Below, one piece after another: positions 13,655 to 14,689 of a stretch of DNA of 14,689 nucleotides. This stretch comes from Parcubacteria group bacterium GW2011_GWB1_42_6 (GTDB taxonomy: Bacteria; Patescibacteriota; Minisyncoccia; Portnoybacterales; GWB1-42-6). Where the stretch lies: assembly GCA_000997475.1 (NCBI GenBank), contig LCEC01000011.1, forward strand, positions 1 to 14,689, in the 5' to 3' direction. Each line of letters starts with the position of its first letter. Position 1 is the stretch's first letter. The position numbers and the translations under genes are program-made. Below the pieces are notes generated by a model, which saw only the letters and a list, made by a program, of their open reading frames with translations, had not been told where the DNA came from and made no database searches.

Positions 13655-13696
13655 CGGGATTGCTTCGTCGTTCGCAGACTCACTCCTCGCAATGAC
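13655..13696. repeat. Single arm of the GTCATTGCGAGGAG family
   Basis: CGGGATTGCTTCGTCG (13655-13670), a 12-base insert, then CTCCTCGCAATGAC (13683-13696). This equals the right arm of the 12910-13046 element with a different insert, and no left arm is present. It adjoins the terminator of the 13744-14448 gene, as the complete element adjoins the terminator of the 115-aa gene. Confidence 0.8.
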
Positions 13697-13699
13697 AAA

Positions 13700-13734
13700 A
13701 TAAAAAGGCCGTTTCCCGGTTGGGGCGTGCCTTT
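13700..13734 (-). terminator. Intrinsic terminator of the 234-aa gene
   Basis: On the minus strand the stem AAAGGC/GCCTTT (13729-13734 with 13704-13709) has an inner GCCCC/GGG segment and is followed by TTTTTATTTT. It begins 9 bases after the stop. It is nearly identical to the terminator at 13051-13085. Confidence 0.85.
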
Positions 13735-13743
13735 ATAGTCACT

Positions 13744-14448
13744 TCATCCTATCTCTTCGCGCAATTTTCTTCCAAAAGATAGGAGAAGACTTTTAAATTT
13801 TTCCCTTTCCTCTTCGTTCAAAACATCCTCCTCGCTTTTTCCAGTTTGGAAACGATGATCCTCTTGTTCGCTAATCCCTAAAATGGGTGAATGAAAATCG
13901 TCCTCTTCAAGCCTTTCCACCATCTTGCTATTTCCAAACAAGCTCCTTTTAAGAACAAGGATCTTAATTTTTCGTTTTCCCGATAGAGAAATAGAAAAAC
14001 TTTCTCTATAAGTTTCCGGTTTTCCAATTTCTACCTCGTCATTAGGGTAATCAAACCATTTGAGCGAGAGATGATAATTATCATCCAACCTTGCTTTATA
14101 TTCGCGGCTATTGGTTTGGGCTAAAGAATTTGGCGCCGCGCCTTCCAAAAATTCTCTTTTCCACTTCACGCTTTTATCTTCAGAGAATAAAACAAATACT
14201 TCATAGGCAAATCTTTTGCCTTCGCAATCCAAATTCCTTGTTTTTTGTTCTAACATTCGATATTTTTCAGTATCTTCTAAAGACATATATTCGGCGGGAT
14301 CCGCCCAAGGGAAAGGGCGATTTGGATATTTCCTTAAAATTTCCTTTTTTTCTAGTTCGATTATCGGTGATTCTCTTTCCAAACGTTGATGAAATTCCGC
14401 AACGCCCATAGCAAGCTCTTTTCTTTTTTCCTCGAATTTAGCTTTCAT
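13744..14448 (-). CDS. Hypothetical protein, 234 aa
   Basis: I do not recognise this protein. It is strongly charged and soluble, with a helical, probably coiled-coil N-terminus (KAKFEEKRKELAMGVAEF), a central region with likely beta strands (about 80-170) and an acidic, Glu-rich C-terminal part (EEDVLNEEEREKF). The start at 14448 is chosen because AAGGAG lies five bases before it. Upstream in-frame starts (an ATG at 14514 and a TTG at 14541) have no Shine-Dalgarno and would add a low-complexity leader. It has its own terminator, nearly identical to that of the 115-aa gene. No strong promoter was found, so its transcription start is unclear. Confidence 0.7.
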   Translation of the reverse strand: MKAKFEEKRKELAMGVAEFHQRLERESPIIELEKKEILRKYPNRPFPWADPAEYMSLEDTEKYRMLEQKTRNLDCEGKRFAYEVFVLFSEDKSVKWKREFLEGAAPNSLAQTNSREYKARLDDNYHLSLKWFDYPNDEVEIGKPETYRESFSISLSGKRKIKILVLKRSLFGNSKMVERLEEDDFHSPILGISEQEDHRFQTGKSEEDVLNEEEREKFKSLLLSFGRKLREEIG

Positions 14449-14541
14449 TTCAACTCCTTTTTCAGTTTCTCGCAAATTAGAATTGTCAAAAGAACCAAAA
14501 TTTTCGATTCCCATAAAATAAATTAATAATGAATTACCCAA

Positions 14542-14558
14542 CCGCAGCAGAGCTGCGG
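14542..14558. repeat. CCGCAGC hairpin
   Basis: CCGCAGC/GCTGCGG with an AGA loop, followed by GGTAAAA. It resembles the CCCCGCAGC hairpins inside both structured repeats and in the left arm of the 12910-13046 element. It has no T-tract of terminator type. Confidence 0.55.
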
Positions 14559-14619
14559 GGTAAAATCACTGACGTAATCTACTCCTATTCCCCTCCGTCC
14601 CTTTTGAATTTGTATGAAG

Positions 14620-14628
14620 TGTTAAAAT
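14620..14628 (+). promoter_or_regulatory. Extended -10 promoter of the last gene
   Basis: TGT followed by TAAAAT (14623-14628), then six bases to the ATG at 14635. The spacing is the same as at proS and aspS. No good -35 is present at 17 bases, which is common for extended -10 promoters. Confidence 0.45.
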
Positions 14629-14634
14629 TAATTT

Positions 14635-14689
14635 ATGAAAAATCAAAAAAAACTTTTCTCACTTTTCCAAAAGCGAACGGGACGAAATT
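14635..14689 (+). CDS. Start of an unidentified gene, cut by the window end
   Basis: ATG followed by 17 more codons, MKNQKKLFSLFQKRTGRN, with the frame still open at the window edge. The Lys-rich start has no recognisable motif. The case for a gene rests on the extended -10 element six bases upstream and the divergent arrangement with the 234-aa gene. There is no Shine-Dalgarno, so the mRNA would be leaderless. Function cannot be judged. Confidence 0.5.
   Translation, partial: MKNQKKLFSLFQKRTGRN

Overview
The window looks like a chromosomal segment of a Patescibacteria/CPR (Parcubacteria-like) bacterium. This is inferred from gene content. The evidence is an archaeal-type UMP kinase, a compact archaeal-type AspRS, a ProRS without the editing insertion, a PheRS beta chain without its N-terminal tRNA-binding domain, a minimal RecO, a CPR-style GxxExxY gene, a PaaX/Cas2-like gene, and intergenic spaces crowded with palindromic repeats. 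No rRNA, tRNA or CRISPR array was seen.

Layout. Positions 1-146 hold IS200/IS605-like hairpins. Positions 147-653 (-) hold a Nudix-like gene broken by one in-frame TAA although its promoter and ribosome binding site are intact. Positions 805-4192 (-) carry pheS and pheT, separated by a GxxExxY gene that lies inside a 41-bp inverted-repeat pair. Positions 4418-5701 (-) are aspS. Between aspS and pheS is a ~190-nt structured repeat (copy A). Positions 5702-6025 contain only hairpins and a terminator. Positions 6026-6382 (-) are an unknown small gene, divergent from proS (6517-7755, +), with back-to-back promoters. Positions 7787-8469 are a PaaX/Cas2-like gene placed symmetrically between two related palindromes. 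recO (8510-9076, -) is followed by structured repeat copy B, then a UMP kinase gene and ileS, which overlap by one base (9331-12842, -). Positions 12843-13743 mix a GTCATTGCGAGGAG-type inverted repeat, an unknown gene, C-rich hairpins and two near-identical terminator cassettes. Positions 13744-14448 (-) are another unknown gene, and a new + strand gene starts at 14635.

Functionally this is a translation-centred region: five aminoacyl-tRNA synthetase chains (PheS, PheT, AspS, ProS, IleS) in about 12 kb, plus pyrimidine nucleotide kinase and recombination genes. Several genes have a -10 box six bases before the start codon and no Shine-Dalgarno, which suggests leaderless mRNAs. The small unknown genes instead have long leaders, strong Shine-Dalgarno sequences and their own terminators.

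The most interesting signals are the two-copy structured element with compensatory base changes, the PaaX/Cas2 unit with paired palindromes, the inverted-repeat-bounded GxxExxY insertion that splits pheS/pheT, and an IleRS whose HIGH motif is swapped to GIHH.
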